A DNA stretch of 64,000 nt from Symsagittifera roscoffensis (GCF_963678635.1 NW_026970820.1:2396988-2460987), one strand, 5' to 3'. Counted from the stretch's first letter, positions 47,764-60,797 are shown. Notes: generated by a model not told the origin, from the sequence alone. Translations and numbers: made by a program.

Positions 47764-49428
47764 AGGTTTTTGTGGCCCCGCTATATCAGTGACTTTAGAC
47801 AAGCAGGTTCCGCCGGAGGGGGGGGGGGGGGGGGCTGGAGCGGGGTAACGCTAAACGCACTCGCAAAAAGGAGCACCCTCCGGGTGCTCTTTTTTTGCTC
47901 GAAAGTCTTGTGAAACGATTTGGAACTGTAAGTATTGGTAGCAGTTACACATAAAACTTTCTGCATCTTTGTGCTCATAGTCACAAGTGGTTTTCGACAG
48001 CTTCTTTAAAACAAGTTTGACATGATCTATCTCTAAATTAGACTAAATAAAGAGATTTTAGTTTTTTCAATGATTCTTGAAGAGGACTGTCTCAACGAAA
48101 ACAAGTTTTCGGAAACAGTCCTGGTGACTTAGTTTTGATCTCATTTTTGGGTCTATTGACCTCCATTTAGGATAAGTATGCTAACGGAACCTATATTATG
48201 TCCTAAAAAGATTGAGTTTGTGTCAAAAAGTTGAAAAGCAAGAGAAAAAAAAAACATTTAAAAAATTTTCAAAAATTTCAGAAATTTAAAAAATTGGAAA
48301 AGTTGTTCCAAACACTTGATTTTTTGTTTTGTCATAAAATAACAAAAAATTGACGTAAACTGAACTTTCAATAGTCTATTTTGACTAGTTTTCACGATTC
48401 AAGCACATTTTAACTTAATAACAACATTCAAAAACTCACTGGAAAAGTTGTTTTTCGGCAAACGCCCTTTTTGACCACACCTACGAAATCCATAACTTTT
48501 TATCTAACAAATATAGAGGCTTCGGGTTTTTTGTATTGTATTAAGCATCCTCGAGTCTACCTGTCGCGTGCTAAAATGAACAATTTTTCTCTTTAATTTA
48601 TCCCGCCATTTCGAAATAGGGCGGTTTTTGGCAATTTTTTGTCCTTTTTAGTCAAAAAAGTCAAATTTACAGACATCTGTCAAAAAAACTGTTATCACAT
48701 GATAAAGGCAGATGGCCTTTGCAAATCAAATAAGGTCCTGAGTGAGACCAAAATTGCCCTCTAATTGTCCGTGGGGGGAGGAAATCGAAAATTTTCGTTT
48801 TTGGCGGGAAAATTTGAAATTTTTCAAAAAAACATTTACTCTGCAGACAACGGCCTTAGACTAATGTTAGCAAGGCACGCATTTTTTGCCTTCATAACTA
48901 GGGTCGATTTCTGCCGGGAACATTGATTTTTCAAAAAAAAGACCAACATTTTTGTTGCATTTTTTCAAAAAAATCGAATTTTTGACAAAAATCAAAATTC
49001 CAAATCCTACATATTTAAGCTCCTCAAACAGTCTACTTTCGTCCATTCCCCATCAATATACCCCATTTTCTCAACCAAAATTGAGTTATTGATTCATTTT
49101 CAAGGAAAAACGTGATTTTTCAAATTTTTCACACCCAAAAGCGTCTGACACACCCCGAAGGACCACTTTTTTTTCCCAACAGCCCCCATTTTTGTCAGTT
49201 TTGTACCAATAGGGGGTTGCATGCCAAAAGTTAGCCAATTCGTACCTGCCATTTTCTAGATCTCGTATAATTCTGAGCTTTTTAACAATAGGTTAACGTA
49301 AAGATTTACGAAACGGCCAGGGACCCTACCCTCGGCCTAAATGAACAGAGAAGCCCACGCGGACGGCCACCCAGGGACCCTACCCTCGGCCTAAATGAAC
49401 AGAGAAGCCCACGCGGACGGCCACCTAG
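47764..49428 (+). repeat. Unit 21, class A with duplicated 3' terminus (1665 bp)
   Basis: Hairpin 1 is at 47871-47889 and hairpin 2 at 48084-48121. The leader carries a run of 17 G at 47818-47834. The terminal module containing hairpin 3 is present twice: 54 bp at 49317-49370 and again at 49371-49424. The inner copy ends GGCCAC-CCAG and the outer GGCCAC-CTAG. Without the extra 54 bp the unit would be about 1611 bp, typical for class A. Confidence 0.87.
49317..49424 (+). repeat. 54-bp tandem duplication of a unit terminus
   Basis: Two 54-bp copies, 49317-49370 and 49371-49424, each hold hairpin 3 and the GAAGCCCACGCGGACGGCCAC tail. The junction between them reads CCAC-CCAG where a normal end reads CCAC-CTAG. 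Confidence 0.88.
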
Positions 49429-51053
49429 GGGGCAGGGTTGTGTGGTATATTCTCTACTTTAGTTATTTGCATCGCGTGGGGAAGAATACGAACAGCGCTC
49501 AACGCACTCGCAGAAAGAGCACCCTGCGGGTGCTCTTTTTGCTCGAGAACTGTAAGTCGATTTAAATCTTACATATTTCGTCCGAAATTTAACTTTTTTT
49601 CTAGTTGTTCTCAGTTAAACTCCCATGATACCTCAAATTGTATTCCTGGAAGGGCATTTTTATAAGTCACTCTGTGGCTCGATCAATTAACTACCAAATA
49701 CGTTTTGATTTACGAAATGGACTGTTTCAACGAAAACAAGTTTTCGGAAACAGTCCAAATTTTAAATTATGATCCCAAATACAAACAAAGAGAAATCTAA
49801 TGCGTTGGTTAAACTTACAGAGCCCAGCCCATGTCTTTGTGTTTATTGACTGTTCAAACACATAACAACTATGTTAAAAACAATATTATTAAAATAAAAA
49901 CAAAACAAATAATCGAGAAAGAAATTTAAGTTTATCAAAAAAATATGCAAAAAAAATCACTTATTTCGTTTTTTAAGTATCACAAAAACCTCAGTTTGAA
50001 AAAGATGATACCTGAGAGGCCCGTTTTGACGCGTTACTACAGTTTAGGCACGTTTTGACTTCGCAACTCACAATGATCGATTAACTTTTACGTTTGTTTT
50101 ACAAACACGCTTTTTTTTACCACAATCAAAATTTCATTACTTCTAAACCTCTTGAATAAATTGATGAAAAGTTTTGCATCAAAACTAACTTGTCAAGGGT
50201 TTTTGAGGTATATAAAAACTGTTTCCATTTAAATAATGATTTTTTGGCTAATTTTTGAAAAAAAATTAAAAAGTTTGACAAAAAAAATTTTTTTTTTTTC
50301 AGATTTGGCGATCAAAAAGTGCCTTCTATGATGGACCAGCAAAAAATTTGTTTTTAGGTCATAAGTTTGGCTCACTAGGGTATACAAACTGGCAAAATGT
50401 TTATAATAAAAAAGTTTAGGAGAACAGTGATTTTTTGAAAAAAAAAGAAAAAAACGTAAAAAAATCAGTTTTTGGCGGGAAAATTCTCAAAAAATCAAAA
50501 ATCAAGTTTTCTCTCTCTTTACTCCAAGAAATTAATTCGGCCACGACAATCATTTTTTGTGATCAGTAAAAATGTCGAAAAACGACCGGAACATTGACTT
50601 TTTTGAAATTTGACAAAAAACTTCAAAAAAACCGCAAAAAAACATCAAAAATCTCGAAAAAATTGCTGAAAAAATTTTGGCAAACAATACACCATTCGAT
50701 TCCCTTAACTGTGCTTGTGTCCAAAAAAAACATCACTTTTTCGCATTTTCCAAACCAAAATTGATTTATTGGGGCATTTTTGAAAAAAATCGTGATTTTG
50801 ACCAAAAAAAACGCCCCTTTTTCCCCAAAAAGTGCAACTCATAACATTATTTCGGAAAAACGCCTTCCCAAGTTATATCTTAGAATTTTGTCCTCTACCT
50901 ACATGCAAAGTTTGAAGAAATTCTATACTGCCGTTTTCGAGAACTTGAATAATTTTTTTATTTTCCTAATTAGGTATTTTTTCTAGTTGACCGGCAAGGA
51001 AACCCTACCCTTGCCTAAAGGATTCACAAAGCCGGACCGCGACGACCACCTAG
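49429..51053 (+). repeat. Unit 22, class B (1625 bp)
   Basis: Hairpin 1 is at 49517-49535, extended to 49510-49542 (GCAGAAA against TTTTTGC, one G-T pair). Hairpin 2 is at 49719-49756 and hairpin 3 at 50993-51015. The 38-codon open segment is at 50303-50419. It is nearly identical to units 26 and 27. Confidence 0.87.
49510..49542 (+). other. Hairpin 1, class B representative
   Basis: The core stem has a TGC triloop. The outer extension is GCAGAAA against TTTTTGC with one G-T pair, where class A has GCAAAAA. The same form occurs in units 9, 26, 27 and 29. Confidence 0.75.
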
Positions 51054-52679
51054 GGGGCAGGGTTGTGTGGTCTATTATTGTTTCAAGGTATTTGCATTGC
51101 GGGGAGGCGAATAGGAACAGCGCTCAACGCACTCGCAAAAAGAGCACCCTGCGGGTGCTCTTTTTGCTCGAAAACTAAGTCAACTTAAATCTTTTAGTTT
51201 ACATATTTTGTCCTAGTTTAATTTTTTTTACTAGTTGTTCACAGTTAAACTCTCATGATACCTCAAATTGTATTCCTGGCAGGGCATTTTTTAAAAGTCA
51301 CTCTGTGGCTTGATCAATTAACTACCAAATACAATTTGATTCACGAAATGGACTGTTTCAACGAAAACAAGTTTTCGGAAACAGTCCAAATTTTAAATTA
51401 TGATCCCGAATACAAACAAAGAGAAATCTAATGCGTTGGTTAAACTTACAGAGCCCAGCCCATGTCTTTGTGTTTATTGACTGTTCAAACACATAACAAC
51501 TATGTTAAAAACAATATTATTAAAATAAAAACAAAACAAATAATCGAGAAAGAAATGGAAGTTTATCAAAAAAATATGCAAAAAAATTCACTTATTTCTT
51601 TTTTTAAATATCACAAAAACCTCAGTTTGAAGAAGATGATACCTGAGAGGCCCGTTCTGACGCGTTACTACAGTTTAGGCACGTTTTGACTTCGCAACTT
51701 ACAATGATCGATTAACTTTTACGTTTGTTTTACAAACACGCTTTTTTTTTACCACAATCAAATTTTCATTACTTCTAAACCACTTGAACAAATTGATGAA
51801 AATTTTTGCATCAAAACTAACTTGTCAAGGGTTTTTGAGGTATATAAAAATTGTCTCCAGTTAAATAATGATTTTTTGGTTAATTTTTGAAAAAAATTAA
51901 AAAATTTGAAAAAACAATTTTTTTTTCAGTTTTGGCGATCAAAAAGTGCCTTCTATGATGGACCAGCAAAAAATTTGTTTTTAGGTCATAAGTTTGGCTC
52001 ACTAGGGTATACAAACTGGCAAAATGTTTATAATAAAAAAGTTTAGAAGAACAGTGATTTTTTGAAAAAAAAAGAAAAAAACGTAAAAAAATCAGTTTTT
52101 GGCGGGAAAATTCTCAAAAAATTAAAAATCAAATTTTCTCTCTCCTTACTCCAATAAATTAATTCGGCCACGACAATCATTTTTTGTGATCAGTAAAAAT
52201 GTCGAAAAACGACCGGAACATTGACTTTTTTGAAATTTGACAAAAAACTTCAAAAAAACCGCAAAAAAACATCAAAAATCTCGAAAAAATTGCAGAAAAA
52301 ATTTTGCCAAAAATACACCATTCGACTCCCTCAACTGTGCTAGTGTCCAAAAAAAACATCACTTTTTCGCATTTTCTCAACCAAAATTGAGTTATTGGGG
52401 CATTTTTGAAAAAAATCGTGATTTCGACCAAAAAAAACGCCCCTTTTTCCCCAAAAAGTGCAACTCATAACATTATTTCGGAAAAACGCCTTCCCAAGTT
52501 ATATCTTAGAATTTTGTCCTCTACCTACATGCAAAGTTTGAAGAAATTCTATACTGCCGTTTTCGAGAACTTGAATAATTTTTTTATTTTCCTAATTAGG
52601 TATTTTTTCTAGTTGACCGGCAAGGAAACCCTACCCTTGCCTAAAGGATTCACAAAGCCGGACCGCGACGACCACCTAG
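51054..52679 (+). repeat. Unit 23, class B, divergent leader (1626 bp)
   Basis: The leader reads GGGGCAGGGTTGTGTGGTC, then TATTATTGTTTCAAGG, closer to unit 29 than to units 22, 26 and 27. Hairpin 1 is at 51142-51160, hairpin 2 at 51350-51387 and hairpin 3 at 52619-52641. The open segment is at 51930-52046. From hairpin 2 on it follows the common class B body. Confidence 0.86.
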
Positions 52680-54333
52680 CACCCTCTTTGACCTGCGGTG
52701 CATTAGTGTTTGCGGGTGTAAGTTTTGAAGTGTGGCCTGGGGGCAATTGGCTTCAAGGCATGTGGCACTGGCAGAAAGAGAACACCCGAAGGGTGCTCTT
52801 TTCTGCTCGAAAACTGTAACTCAATTAATTTTTTCTTAACCTCCACATTTTGTTTAACATCTTATAACCTTTCCTTCTTCATTACTCATGGAGACTATTA
52901 GCCATGATCGCTAACTTGCATTGCTGGCTGATTATATTGACAAGTCACTCTGCGCCTTGATCAGTTAACAATGTAAAACATTGTGATTCTTGAAGAGGAC
53001 TGTTTCAACAAAAACAAGTTTTCGGAAACAGTCCTGTTAACTTATTTTTGATCTCGTTTTTAAGTTTATTGACTTTTAGTTGTTTTCAGTAGGCTATTTG
53101 GACCTGACTTAGTTCCTAAAAGATTAATTTTGTCTCAAAATGATTAGAAGCAATAGAAAAAAAAACATTTTTTTTTATTTGATAAAAATAGTTGAAATAG
53201 AAACGTGAAAAATCTCTTCTTTTTCAAAGTTCATCAATAGTAGTTCCAATTGAATTGAATCACTAGGCTACAATGTATGAACCAGTTCAGAATGGTTTTC
53301 AAGACCAAAGTCGTAAAATTTCCATATTTAGAGAAAAGTCAAAAAAAACAAGTTTTTGGTTAACTCAAAAAGGTAGATAAATCGGGTAAAGTCGACTTTA
53401 TACCTATAGGATCAAAAAATGAATTAATTAGGGCATACATGTAGTGTCCTTGTAAGATCGCTTGCAGAAAATTACAACAATTGTGGTAGCCACTTCCGAA
53501 AACAAATCTTTTTTTTTCGAAATTTGGCCAGTTTTATTTGTAGTAAAGTAGTAAAAAGCTACCCGAGAAAAAAAAGTTGTAAAAACCAAAATTTTCATCC
53601 AATTTTGACAATTAAATACTCTAAACCTACTAAAATGACTATGGCAAGCTCGAATATGCTATCAAAACTCATTTTTTCTCACTTTTTAAAATTTTAGATT
53701 TTTTGATATAAAATGTTGAGTCAGAAACGTGAAAAATCAGTTTTTATCAAAAAGTAAAAATAAGTTGTTCCAATCAAATTGTTTCAATAGGCCACGCTCT
53801 GTGGAGGTGATTAGAAGTGTTAGCATGATCAAAGTCATAAAATTTCCATATTTAGAGAAAAGGCGAAAAAAACACCTTTTTGGTTAATTTTTCCAAAAAA
53901 AATGACCAAAAAATTAGGAGACGGTCCTGAAAAAAAAAAAATTTTAAAAACAAAGTAATTCTAAATTCTACATATTTAGACTCCCTAAACAGTCTTCTTT
54001 CATCCAATACTAAAGAATCTATCCCATTTTTTGGACCCAAATTGAGTTATTGAGTCATTTTAACCAAAAATCGTGTGTCGTTTTTCCGTTTTTGCCCCCC
54101 ATTTCCCGCCATAAGTCAACATATAGAGTTTTTCTGGCCAAACGGCGTCCAATCGTATCCTTAGAATTGCATTTTGTAGCCGCATGCCAATTTTAAAGAA
54201 ATTCTGACGAAACGTTTTCGAGATCAGCCCCGATTCCGCCGACAGGCGTATAAGGTTATAAGAAACGAGAACCGGCAGGGACCCTACCCTTGCCTCGCCG
54301 TATCTCTGACGCCGAAGCGCGACGACCACCTAG
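52680..54333 (+). repeat. Unit 24, class C (1654 bp)
   Basis: This copy is close to units 17 and 18. Hairpin 1 is at 52780-52798 with one left-arm change (GAACACCC). Hairpin 2 is at 52997-53034 and hairpin 3 at 54274-54294. The terminal 270 bp are nearly identical to unit 17. Confidence 0.86.
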
Positions 54334-55960
54334 CAGTGTCCTTTACCAGCGGTGCAAAATTTTTATGTGTTTGATTCGTCAGCATTGGCCTGGGGGCCAT
54401 TAGCTTCAAAACATGTGGCACTCGCAAAAAAGAGCACCCTTCGGTTGCTCTTTTTTGCTCGAGAGTCTGTTGAAACGGTTGAAAATGATGGACTTTGCAA
54501 GGTATCACAAAAGCAACGTCACAAAAGTTTCTGTATCTGATTAGTAATGGTCAACATATTTTTGTCATACTTTCAATTACTGAATCTACACCTGATCAGT
54601 CTCTAGAGAACTTTAAAACAAAGTAACTTATATTTTCAGTGACTCATGAAGAGGACTGTTCCAACGAAAACAAGTTTTCGGAAACAGTCCTCATATTCTT
54701 TTTCGATCCCATTGTCAAGTACGTGGATTTTCAATGGTGACTTATAGCTGAATTGGACTTGGAATTTGTCCCAAAAAGGTTAAGTTTGTCTCAAATTGAT
54801 TAGAAGCAAAAGAAAAAAAAAGTTTTGATAAAAAAAGTTGAGTCAGAAACGTGAAAAATCGCTTTTTTTCAAAAATTCATCAAAAGTAGTTCCATTTGGA
54901 ATAAATAAGTAGGCTACAATAAATGAACCTGTTCAGAATGACTTTCATGACCAAAGCCGTAAAATTTCCATATTTAGAAAAAAGTCAAAAAAACCTCTTT
55001 TTGGTTAACTGAAAAACGTAGATAAATCGAGTAAAGTCGTCTTCAAACCTATAGGTTCGAAAAAGGATCTAACTAAGTTATATCTGCAAGGTTCTTGTAA
55101 GGTCACATGCAAAAAAAATGGAACAACTGTGGTGGCCACTTCCAAAAACAAGACTTTTTTTCGGAAATTGGCCATTTTTATTTGTAGTAAAGTATTAAAA
55201 AGCTAACCGAGAAAAAAAGTTATAAAAACCAAAATTTTCATCCAATTTTGACATTTAAATACTCTATACCTACTAAAATGAATATGGCAAGCTCGAATAT
55301 GCTATCAAAACTCATTTTTTCTCACTTTTTAAAAATTTTTTTTTTTTGATATCAAATGTTGAGTCAGAAATGTGGAAAACCAGTTTTTTTCAAAAAGTTA
55401 AAAAAAGTTGTTGCAATCAATTTGTTTCACTAAAACACACTTAATGAACCTGTTCAGAAGGCTTTTCATGTTTAAAGCCAAAACTTTACCCCTTTTGAAA
55501 AAAGTGGAAAAAACACTTTTTTAGTTACAAAAAAACCATCATTTTTGTTGCAGTTTTTGGAAAAACTCAAATTTTTGAGAGGAAATTTTTTTCCCACTCC
55601 TACATCATTGGGCTCCTAACACAGTCTACTTTCATCCATTCTTCATCAAATTACCCCAATTTGTTAACCAAAATAGAGTTACTGAGCCATTTTTACCAAA
55701 AAACGTGGTTTTTCCCTGTTTTTCCCCATTTTTCCCACTATAAGTCAACGCATAACAAAATTTTGGGAAAACGGAGGAAAAGTGTATCCTTAGAATTGCA
55801 TTTTAGGCCCGCATGCCAATTTTTATCAAATTCTATCCCGACAATTTTGAGATCAGCACTTTTTCCGAGCAAATAGTCATACCGTTATAATTCTTTGGCC
55901 GTTCGGGGCCCCTACCCCAAACTCACTAAACAAAGACGCCGAAGGCGGACGGCCACCTAG
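54334..55960 (+). repeat. Unit 25, C leader joined to a unit 2-like body (1627 bp)
   Basis: The leader before hairpin 1 is class C (GGCCTGGGGGCCATTAGCTTC). Hairpin 1 is at 54432-54450 with one right-arm mismatch. The sequence after it follows unit 2 (TATCACAAAAGCAACG region). Hairpin 2 is at 54653-54690. Hairpin 3 near 55902-55921 (CGGGG/CCCC, weak outer pairs) is unique to this unit, as is the tail GAAGGCGGACGGCCACCTAG. The unit looks recombinant, with a breakpoint at or near hairpin 1. Confidence 0.82.
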
Positions 55961-57583
55961 GGGGCAGGGTTGTGTGGTCTATTCTCGACTTTAGTTACTT
56001 GCATTGCGTGGGGAAGAATACGAACAGCGCTCAACGCACTCGCAGAAAGAGCACCCTGCGGGTGCTCTTTTTGCTCGAGAACTGTAAGTCGATTTAAATC
56101 TTACATATTTCGTCCGAAATTTAACTTTTTTCTAGTTGATCTCAGTTAAACTCCCATGATACCTCAAATTGTATTCCTGGAAGGGCATTTCTATAAGTCA
56201 CTCTGTGGCTCGATCAATTAACTACCAAATACGTTTTGATTTACGAAATGGACTGTTTCAACGAAAACAAGTTTTCGGAAACAGTCCAAATTTTAAATTA
56301 TGATCCCAAATACAAACAAAGAGAAATCTAATGCGTTGGTTAAACTTACAGAGCCCAGCCCATGTCTTTGTGTTTATTGACTCTTCAAACACATAACAAC
56401 TATGTTAAAAACAATATTATTAAAATAAAAACAAAACAAATAATCGAGAAAGAAATTTAAGTTTATCAAAAAAATATGCAAAAAAAATCACTTATTTCTT
56501 TTTTTAAGTATCACAAAAACCTCAGTTTGAAAAAGATGATACCTGAGAGGCCCGTTTTGACGCGTTACTACAGTTTAGGCACGTTTTGACTTCGCAACTC
56601 ACAATGATCGATTAACTTTTACGTTTGTTTTACAAACACGCTTTTTTATACCACAATCAAAATTTCATTACTTCTAAACCTCTTGAACAAATTGATGAAA
56701 ATTTTTGCATCAAAACTAACTTGTCAAGGGTTTTTGAGGTATATTAAAATTGTCTCCAGTTAAATAATGATTTTTTGGCTAATTTTTGAAAAAAAATTAA
56801 AAAATTTGACAAAAAAAAATTTTTTTTTTCAGATTTGGCGATCAAAAAGTGCCTTCTATGATGGACCAGCAAAAAATTTGTTTTCAGGTCATAAGTTTGG
56901 CTCATTAGGGTATACAAACTGGCAAAATGTTTATAATAAAAAAGTTTAGAAGAACAGTGATTTTTTGAAAAAAAAAGAAAAAAACGTAAAAAAATCAGGT
57001 TTTGGCGGGAAAATTCTCAAAAAATCAAAAATCAAGTTTTCTCTCTCTTTACTCCAATAAATTAATTCGGCCACGACAATCATTTTTTGTGATCAGTAAA
57101 AATGTCGAAAAACGACCGGAACATTGACTTTTTTGAAATTTGACAAAAAACTTCAAAAAAACCGCAAAAAAACATCAAAAATCTCGAAAAAATTGCTGTA
57201 AAAATTTTGGCAAACAATACACCATTCGATTCCCTTAACTGGGCTTGTGTCCAAAAAAAACATCACTTTTTCGCATTTTCTCAACCAAAATTGAGTTATT
57301 GGGGCATTTTTGAAAAAAATCGTGATTTCGACCAAAAAAAACGCCCCTTTTTCCCCAAAAACTGCAACTCATAACATTATTTCGGAAAAACGCCTTCCCA
57401 AGTTATATCTTAGAATTTTTTCCTCTACCTACATGCAAAGTTTGAAGAAATTCTATACTGCCGTTTTCGAGAACTTGAATAATTTTTTTATTTTCCTAAT
57501 TAGGTATTTTTTCTAGTTGACCGGCAAGGAAACCCTACCCTTGCCTAAAGGATTCACAAAGCCGGACCGCGACGACCACCTAG
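55961..57583 (+). repeat. Unit 26, class B (1623 bp)
   Basis: Hairpin 1 is at 56049-56067, hairpin 2 at 56250-56287 and hairpin 3 at 57523-57545. The open segment is at 56833-56949. In this copy it is in frame with an ATG at 56767, giving a 60-codon frame that crosses the TTTTTTCAG tract. Confidence 0.87.
56833..56949 (+). other. 38-codon open segment after a splice-acceptor-like tract, class B
   Basis: After T-run plus CAG the frame starts IWRSKSAFYDG and ends QNVYNKKV and a TAG. The same 117-bp interval, with no length change, is in units 9 (15116-15232), 22 (50303-50419), 23 (51930-52046), 27 (58451-58567) and 29 (61672-61788). The flanking A/T runs do vary in length. I do not recognise a family. 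It could be a captured exon fragment or simply conserved repeat DNA. Unit 29 has an in-frame TGA, so translation is not required in every copy. Confidence 0.35.
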
Positions 57584-59200
57584 GGGGCAGGGTTGTGTGG
57601 TCTATTCTCGACTTTAGTTACTTGCATTGCGTGGGGAAGAATACGAACAGCGCTCAACGCACTCGCAGAAAGAGCACCCTGCGGATGCTCTTTTTGCTCG
57701 AGAACTGTAAGTCGATTTAAATCTTACATATTTCGTCCGAAATTTAACTTTTTTTCTAGTTGTTCTCAGTTAAACTCCCATGATACCTCAAATTGTATTC
57801 CTGGAAGGGCATTTTTATAAGTCACTCTGTGGCTCGATCAATTAACTACCAAATACGTTTTGATTTACGAAATGGACTGTTTCAACGAAAACAAGTTTTC
57901 GGAAACAGTCCAAATTTTAAATTATGATCCCAAATACAAACAAAGAGAAATCTAATGCGTTGGTTAAACTTACAGAGCCCAGCCCATGTCTTTGTGTTTA
58001 TTGACTGTTCAAACACATAACAACTATGTTAAAAACAATATTATTAAAATAAAAACAAAACAAATAATCGAGAAAGAAATTTAAGTTTATCAAAAAAATA
58101 TGCAAAAAAAATCACTTTTTTTTTAAGTATCACAAAAACCTCAGTTTGAAAAAGATGATACCTGAGAGGCCCGTTTTGACGCGTTACTACAGTTTAGGCA
58201 CGTTTTGACTTCGCAACTCACAATGATCGATTAACTTTTACGTTTGTTTTACAAACACGCTTTTTTTTTACCACAATCAAAATTTCATTACTTCTAAACC
58301 TCTTGAACAAATTGATGAAAATTTTTGCATCAAAACTAACTTGTCAAGGGTTTTTGAGGTATATAAAAATTGTCTCCAGTTAAATAATGATTTTTTGGCT
58401 AATTTTTGAAAAAAAATTAAAAAATTTGACAAAAAATTTTTTTTTTTCAGATTTGGCGATCAAAAAGTGCATTCTATGATGGACCAGCAAAAAATTTGTT
58501 TTTAGGTCATAAGTTTGGCTCACTAGCGTATACAAACTGGCAAAATGTTTATAATAAAAAAGTTTAGAAGAACAGTGATTTTTTGAAAAAAAAAGAAAAA
58601 AACGTAAAAAAATCAGTTTTTGGCGGGAAAATTCTCAAAAAATCAAAATCAAGTTTTCTCTCTCTTTACTCCAATAAATTAATTCGGCCACGACAATCAT
58701 TTTTTGTGATCAGTAAAAATGTCGAAAAACGACCGGAACATTGACTTTTTTGAAATTTGACAAAAAACTTCAAAAAAACCGCAAAAAAACATCAAAAATC
58801 TCGAAAAAATTGCTGAAAAAATTTTGGCAAACAATACACCATTCGATTCCCTTAACTGTGCTTGTGTCCAAAAAAAACATCACTTTTTCGCATTTTCTCA
58901 ACCAAAATTGATTTATTGGGGCATTTTTGAAAAAAATCGTGATTTTGACCAAAAAAAACGCCCCTTTTTCCCCAAAAAGTGCAACTCATAACATTATTTC
59001 GGAAAAACGCCTTCCCAAGTTATATCTTAGAATTTTGTCCTCTACCTACATGCAAAGTTTGAAGAAATTCTATACTGCCGTTTTCGAGAACTTGAATAAT
59101 TTTTTTATTTTCCTAATTAGGTATTTTTTCTAGTTGACCGGCAAGGAAACCCTACCCTTGCCTAAAGGATTCACAAAGCCGGACCGCGACGACCACCTAG
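57584..59200 (+). repeat. Unit 27, class B (1617 bp)
   Basis: Hairpin 1 is at 57672-57690 with one right-arm change (GGATGCTC). Hairpin 2 is at 57874-57911 and hairpin 3 at 59140-59162. The open segment is at 58451-58567. It is otherwise almost identical to units 22 and 26. Confidence 0.87.
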
Positions 59201-60797
59201 TTGTCACTGTCGCCCCGCTCAAAAATTTACTTTTGACAAATAGGTTCCGCGGGGGGCGGAGAAGGGGAACGCTAAACGGACTCGCAAAAAGGAGCACCCT
59301 TCGGGTGCTCTTTTTTGCTCGAAAGTCTTGTGAAACGATTTGGAACTGTAAGTATTGCAAGCAGTTACACATAAAACTTACTGCATCTTTGTGCTCATAG
59401 TCACAAGCGGTATTCGAGAGCTTCAAAAACTCAATCTTGACATGATCTATCTCTAAAATAGACTAAATTAAGTGATTTTACGTTTTTCAATGATTCTTGA
59501 AGAGGACTGTCTCAACGAAAACAAGTTTTCGGAAACAGTCCTGGTAACTTAGTTTTGATCTCATTTTTGAGTCTATTGCCTTCAAATTGAGATTAGTAGG
59601 CTAACGGGACCTATATTATGTCCTAAAAAGATTGAGTTTGTGTCAAAAAGATGAAAGGCAAGAGAAAAAAAAACATTAAAAAAGTATTGAAAACTTCAAA
59701 AAATTTAAAAAAAATTGAAAATTTTTTCCAAAACACTCGGTTTTTTGTTTTGTCATAAAATAACAAAAAAATGACGTAAAATAGACTTCAAATAGTGCAT
59801 TTCGACTAGTTTTTACGATTCAAGCACATTTGAACTTAATAATAACATTCAAAAAACCACTGGAAAGGGTGTTTTTCAGCAAACGCCCTTTTTGACCACA
59901 CCTTCGAAATCCATAACTTTTTATCTAAAAAAGATGGAGACCTCGGGTTTTTTGCTTTGTAAAAACCATCCTAAGGCTCCACCTGTCGCATGCAAAAACC
60001 AACAAATTTTATCTTTAAATTTTCCCGCAAATTTGAATTAGGGCGTTTTTTGGCTATTTTTGGTCTTTTTGGGCGATAAAAAGTCAAATTTAGAGACATC
60101 TGTCAAAAAATCTGTTACCACATGATAGAGTCAGCTTGCCATGGCGTACCAAATAGTGTCCTGAGTCAGACCAAAATTGCCCTCTAATTGTCCGTGGGGG
60201 GAGGAAATTGAAAATTTTTATTTTTGGCGGGAAAATTTGAAATTTTTCAAAAAAACATTTTTTCTGCAGACAACGGTTTTAAACTAATGTTGGCATGGCA
60301 CGCATTTTTTGCCTTCATAACTAGGGTCGATTTATGCCGGGAACATTGATTTTTCAAAAAAATGACCAAAATTTTTGTTGCATTTTTTCAAAAAAATCAA
60401 AATTTTGAGAAAAATAAAAAATCCAAATCTTACATATTTGAGCTCCCCAAACAGTCTACTTTCATCCATTCCCTATCAATATACCACATTTTCTCAACCA
60501 AAATTGAGTTACGGGGCCAAAAAGTCAAAAAACGTGAAAAAACGACATTTCACGCCCATTTTCGCCCCAAAAGTACCACACATAATGTTTTTTTCGGAAA
60601 AACGTCACTAGAGTTTTCGCCTTATCTCAAAAAGTTTCAGGGTAGTTGGCAAAATTTCAGAGGGATCTGACCTACAGTTTTCGAGAACTTGACTTTTTCT
60701 GCAAGAAAAGAATAAAAGGTAAATGTTCCTTCGAACCGACGGGGCCCCCTTCCCCTGTCTCTACTGAACGCCATAGCCGGACGCGGCGGCCACCTAG
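59201..60797 (+). repeat. Unit 28, class A (1597 bp)
   Basis: The leader starts TTGTCACTGT as in unit 2, but the body follows unit 3. Hairpin 1 is at 59292-59310 (triloop TTC), hairpin 2 at 59504-59541 and hairpin 3 at 60738-60759. It has the same length as unit 3 (1597 bp). Confidence 0.86.

Noticed and set aside
47810..47835. Assembly or sequencing gap at the long G run
   Set aside because: The same position in other units has shorter G runs in the same context, so length variation of a real tract is enough to explain it.
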